Shown here: piece after piece, positions 60,101-64,000 of the stretch | How the letters are laid out: each line of letters opens with the position of its first letter | How positions within the stretch are numbered: position 1 is the stretch's first letter | Assembly: GCA_023853785.1 (NCBI GenBank) | Contig: JAJIRX010000557.1 | Span: 1,031,396 to 1,095,395 of the forward strand | Length of the DNA stretch: 64,000 bases | Direction: 5' to 3' | Source of the DNA: Psilocybe azurescens | Lineage: Eukaryota; Basidiomycota; Agaricomycetes; Agaricales; Agrocybaceae | Translations under genes and position numbers: made by a program | Notes under the pieces: model-generated | Database searches by the model: none | Told to the model about the DNA's origin: nothing | The model's input: the letters and a program-made list of their open reading frames with translations, nothing else

Positions 60101-60706
60101 AGCGGTCTATATGTTCGATATTAAATTCAGAATATCATGTATGTGATTGTGATCCGTCTTACCTGTAGAAAATTTGATACCAGGAGTTTCTGCCTCCTGC
60201 CGTGAATTCAATGTTTTCCTGTTCCTGACCCAGGATAGCTTTGCCTCCTCCAACCTTTCCGCAATATCGTCCACTTTGTCTGAGACTTGACGTTTCATGG
60301 CAGTAACGGGCACCGCCGTGTACACAACTTTGCTGAGATCGGTCTGGATGCGGACACACTCGGCATGGTGGTGCCTCAGTGGAAATGCATTTGTAAGTGG
60401 AATTGTGCGTAGTTTCTCGAGTTCGACAGCTACGCCGGCAGCAAGAATATCCACAGCGGATTCGACCTCAGCAAGACGAGAAAGGAGGTTGCGAATAATT
60501 TGTTGACGGGAAGAATGTGGCTTGGAAGCCGGCGACACCGAGGGAATTTTCGTCATTGTCGCCTGGTTGCGACCAGAGTCGTTCACCTGGAGCCGACGAT
60601 GGAGTGGGGATGGAATCGGAGACGGCCAGGGAGGCGAAATGTTGCCCGACTTTCTCGATTTCATCGTCAAGAACTTGCTTCGAATCTTCAGCAAGTTTGT
60701 TGGCAA
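57119..60706 (-). CDS. Plavaka (CACTA-like) transposase, probably decayed
   Basis: Minus-strand multi-exon transposase of the Plavaka group (CMC superfamily) that is abundant in agaricomycetes. From the N-terminus: VDPILQLSIFIAIVFQTLFS and CNEQLLRPRVV (60100-59700); KPFVYFNPITWLGRLLSRPG and DMDKSWDRSKTPPG (59700-59560); NKQAGKKVSIGLVTLVCLNL, PENMFLAGVIPGPNEPPL (59430-59280); CPLPGKQQALRRVP (about 59140); MHNLFLGLIREHFDTILGL (58859); AYLHGLKALFPEYKFVPNQHM and HSWWTFPFERVIGMLQRI (58100-57900); and a C-terminus with TYVAARKYKPADVHADPF. At least one frame break (near 59680) and a TGA in WCDAP-TGA-CVL near 59160 interrupt it, so it is likely inactive, although an intron could remove the latter. 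Upstream exon 60163-60706 is a coiled-coil-like leader whose membership is less sure. Confidence 0.75.
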
Positions 60707-60927
60707 AAACGCCCCGATCCTTGCGCGGAGATGGTTGTTGTAGGTGCGAATGTCCAGCTCTACTCCACCTTCAACAAGCCCGCATTGGCTAGTGGAGCAT
60801 GTGCACGCTTCGAGTGGGCATTTCCTATAGTTATATCGTCAGTCAGAAAACATCTAACAGTCTGAGAGTGATCGAGTGACTGACGAGAAACCGAGTCAGC
60901 TAGAAAGCGCGTTTATGGAACAAGAAC

Positions 60928-61674
60928 GTGTTCTGGGCACCCAGAACACAGGGGACGGCGAGAAAGACGGGAAGTATGTTCGGGTTCTGTGGTCTCTTAA
61001 AGTAAGCACCGCGTCGACTTAGGGAGAACAATAACGCACTTACCATGGTGACCTTGTCGCACTCATTCACTCAACAAGTAGGCACAAAAGAAAACCTGGA
61101 CACCCAGGTTTCATTAGAGCGTTGCAAAGGCAACGCAGAGTACAACGCTGTTCTGGGCACCCAGAACAACATTGAGTAAGATTGGGTTAGAGAGAGCGGA
61201 TTAGAGCGGGTTTCGATAAGCGCTTCTATTTGGCTTGAAGCCCCGTGAATTAAACAATTACGCAAACAGTCACGTTTATTTGGCTTCAAGCCCCGCAACC
61301 AAACAATCACAGCTCTCACGATGACACGCTCTCATCATCTCTTAAACGTCCACAATCCTTTCGAGTGTCCTGGGTGTCCAGGACACTATGCAACATCTCT
61401 TCAACTCGAGAACAACCTTCCTCGGAGTGTCCTGGGTGTCCAGGACACGCTATTTCAGACGATCTTAGCCTGGTTCGTATTGTTGACATTCTGGTAGTCA
61501 ACACACTCTTCGATTGGTTGCTAGTTATACACTAGGTATGCACTCTTTCCCCAGCCTATTGTCACCACCTAACTGTCTCTCTTCTGCTCGAACTCAGGCC
61601 TACTCAGAGTGTTCTGGGTGCCCAGGACACTCTGCCTTAGTTCACTGACGTTGTGCTGTGGGTGTCCAGAGCAC
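60928..61674. repeat. Cluster of seven short hairpin palindromes
   Basis: Near-identical hairpins at 60928-60949, 61093-61110, 61150-61167, 61365-61386, 61427-61448, 61609-61630 and 61653-61674. Typical forms are GTGTTCTGGGCACCCAGAAC and GTGTCCTGGGTGTCCAGGAC: arms of 7-10 bp, a 2-4 nt loop, and a common CTGGG(T/C)(G/A)(T/C)CCAG core. Also two direct copies of TTTGGCTT(G/C)AAGCCCCG at about 61229 and 61270. There is no coding frame across the stretch. Confidence 0.7.
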
Positions 61675-61924
61675 GACATCACTGCTCGACCACCCAGCAC
61701 TCATGCTTATCGCTGCACCTTTCTGATGTACCCTATACGCCCGTATACTAGGTGCTCAGGTTTTTGCTTCTTACGGTATGTACTGTCATATATCAACTAT
61801 AAACGCGGATAGACACTTCTCAAGGAAAACGTATTCGATAGCTATGTACGCCCAAGCATCACTACTCTTTGAACGCTGAAGCCACCTTGAACATCCTTGA
61901 AAGTTAGTGACGATACAATGGTGT

Positions 61925-62783
61925 TGTATTTGAACTCACCCTTTTCATTTTCTTTGCAGTCCTTGCGCGACGGGCTGCCTCTGAGGTGTACTTGAGATGG
62001 AGCTTCAGCATATCATGCACGGGCCAGTGTTTATTATAGTCGTCTAAGACCCGGTACTCCTTTTAACTTCGTCGCAGATTTCCTTAACCAGTTTTTTATT
62101 CTGTTTACTATAGCTTTTCGATAGATCCAGGTGCTTTTTCTTGGCTTGGTCGTGTACCAAATTCTTGTGGAATTCATCGGTAAGTTACAAGGCATATGAT
62201 CAAAATAAGCACTCACCACCACCGCTTCATAAGTTCTTTCACTCCAGGCCAGCTCCTCTTGCAAATTATAGCCCCCTGACCCAGGACGCCCAGCCTCTCC
62301 CTTAGGCTTGGGAATTAATTTAACAAGTTCGCTCCCAGATTCAAGTTCGTCTTCTTCATCTTCCTCATCTCCAGACTGAGAATCGGAGGAGTCGACGTTC
62401 ATATCCTCGTTAAATGCAACACGCTTAGGTGTAGGAGCCCTTCTCTGCGTTGTACTATGCTGAATGGTTTCTGGAGTTTTAGATCGTCTCTGTGCCGATA
62501 AGTATGCGATATCTGGGATTGTAGAGCTCTCTCGAGTGGCCGATCGTCTGGCTTGACGATAAGGGAGGAAAACTCCATTCTTCGTGCGATCTTTGGCAGA
62601 GGAAATGTCCTGGCGAGAAGACGATCCTGCGAGTGATGAGCGGCTTGTGTCGTGTGATGTGTGCATCCATGGTATGTGGTTTGAGTTGTGTATCGCTTGA
62701 TCCATCTCATTTATATTCCTAGGCATACTGTTACTTTGTTCTACCCTCGTTACCTTGTAATTTTCAAACAGCCTCGTAAGCAT
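61925..62783 (-). CDS. Uncharacterised agaricomycete protein, probably mobile-element associated
   Basis: The first exon (62783 to about 62218) encodes a Ser/Arg-rich N-terminus, an acidic stretch (SGDEEDEEDELESGSEL), a Pro/Lys link and PGSGGYNLQEELAWSERTYEAV. After a ~50 nt intron the protein continues EFHKNLVHDQAKKKHLDLSK, NKKLVKEICDEVK and, after a one-base shift, DYNKHWPVHDMLKLHLKYTS and EAARRARTAK. I recall this C-terminal pattern (SGGYNL..LGW, then WPV.D..KL.LKYTSEAARR) from a high-copy but unnamed agaricomycete family. Function unknown. The start is taken at the ORF's first ATG (62783), but a later one at about 62705 is possible. Confidence 0.55.
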
Positions 62784-63114
62784 ATATTCGCTATTGTTCT
62801 TTCGTCTATAGTGACTCCATATATCGTTCCCAAATGGGGTAGGTATCCAAGCGGGTCAAGCGGGTGGAGCAGTCTGCTCAACATTGTCGTCATGGACATC
62901 AAGACAATTAGCGTTACATTCACAATAAGCGCTCTCGCATAAGTATGTTGCCCATTGGCCAAAGTTTATTCACCATCGCTCTCATTACCAGTACTACTCA
63001 TGCTTATCACTTTTTGCTCAAAGGCTTCAAGCACTTTGTGAAGGCCCCACGTAACAATGTGAGTAAAAATCTTCTCTTCTAATGTTATTTAACCAAGTAT
63101 GCAGGTTTATACGA

Positions 63115-64000
63115 AATATGCACGGTTTTCAGGTCTTAAAGGGCCTGTGAACTGCTTATCATTCAGTCATGATGGAGCGCTGCTAGCCAGCGGTGGTAAG
63201 ATCTCGTGTTGTATCGTGTTACTGCATACAGGCTAATGCAAAATTTATAGGTGATGATGAAACGGTTCGTATTTGGGATGTTTCGACTAGAAAATGCAAA
63301 GAAGTCCTTGAGGACCCTGGTCAACGATGGGGCCAGATTACCTGTTTGGTCTGGCTAGGGGTAAAGTCAAGGAAGATTTGCAACACCTAGCTTTCGGAAC
63401 TGGGCGTGGTTTTCTTATCATCTTCTGCCAGAACCGTACGAATGTAAGCATTTAGCATCTACACTTGGGAAAATATACTAACTCCAAACAAAGACTGCGA
63501 TGGTTGAGATTGCCACTACACGGGTATTTGCTCCTAGTGATCCTGTTGAAGCAGTAGACTATGATATTCAAACATCACGTTTGGCTATCAGTAGTCACCA
63601 TGGCAATGTTACCTTGTACGAAGTCGGAAGAAACGGTGAGATCTTTTCTGTAGACAATGTGGCAGTGACTTATGATGACATAGGGACAATGTTACAGCTG
63701 TGGACCTCCAATGTGGAGAGTGATGGAAATACTTACATAGCTAGCTCTGTCCGTTTTTATGACTCGGGCCGTAGCTTTTAATTTTTTGTTCTGGAAACTG
63801 GGGAAATGTAAGATGATACTTTAATTAATAAGATATTTGTATTCATTATTCTTTCAACTTTGGCAGGATTTGTCGAGATGTTGAATCTGGGAGGGAGGAC
63901 TGGCGGAAGGTCTTGAAGTCTGGAGTGTGAGTATGATTGTTTGATATCATACGTCAACACTGACCTCGTATGAAGTGGCCATGCTGGCATTAGCCTAGAT
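63115..64000 (+). CDS. WD40-repeat protein (3' end outside window)
   Basis: Exons give FSGLKGPVNCLSFSHDGALL, ASGGDDETVRIWDVSTRKC across an intron at about 63197-63250, then CLVWLG and, after a G-run frame break near 63360, KEDLQHLAFGTGRGFLIIFC. The next exon (about 63494) reads VEIATTRVFAPSDPVEAVDY and LAISSHHGNVTLYEVGRNGE. The window ends inside the gene. It is a beta-propeller type protein with no visible catalytic domain. The 5' part is uncertain: a short exon before 63059 may belong to it. Confidence 0.6.

Overview
The window reads as nuclear DNA of a basidiomycete, most likely a mushroom-forming agaricomycete. Genes are dense on both strands, are cut by many 50-75 nt GT-AG introns, and encode typical fungal housekeeping proteins. 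The mobile genes belong to types abundant in that group: a Plavaka (CACTA-like) transposase, a relic with the CxC6 cluster linked to KDZ transposases, and an agaricomycete DDE-integrase relic.

Layout. 1-12.3 kb holds four host genes: the 3' part of an FG nucleoporin, a coiled-coil tail-anchored protein, a chromodomain-SET H3K9 methyltransferase of the Clr4/SUV39 type (minus strand), and a Nop13-like two-RRM protein that diverges from it. 12.3-23.2 kb is an accessory region: two near-identical UPF1-like SF1 helicase genes in tandem (4,885 bp apart), a repeated gene end flanking the first copy, a small terminal-inverted-repeat element, and a broken DDE integrase. 23.6-29.3 kb returns to host genes: spt3 (SAGA), ddi1 (ubiquitin-linked aspartic protease, minus) and an atg29-like autophagy gene (minus).

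29.45-53.2 kb is an AT-rich, almost CpG-free block without intact host genes. It holds a KDZ-associated CxC6 pseudogene, two Tc1-type elements with long TIRs (one carrying a nested solo LTR, the other a solo LTR plus a hAT-like element), several MITE-like elements, long direct and inverted repeats, and one unbroken 231-residue reading frame. Its two ends carry related ~250 bp copies of the atg29 first exon and promoter. The ancestral order was therefore probably atg29 (minus) next to the YIH1/IMPACT gene (plus), with the block growing between them.

54.6-64 kb has the YIH1/IMPACT gene, a Plavaka transposase (minus), a cluster of seven short hairpins, an uncharacterised mobile-associated gene, and a WD40 gene cut by the window end.

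Many host genes carry single-base frame breaks, often at homopolymers, while their protein stays conserved on both sides. I read most of these as assembly indels rather than decay. The decay inside the AT-rich block is different: it shows CpG loss and many stops.
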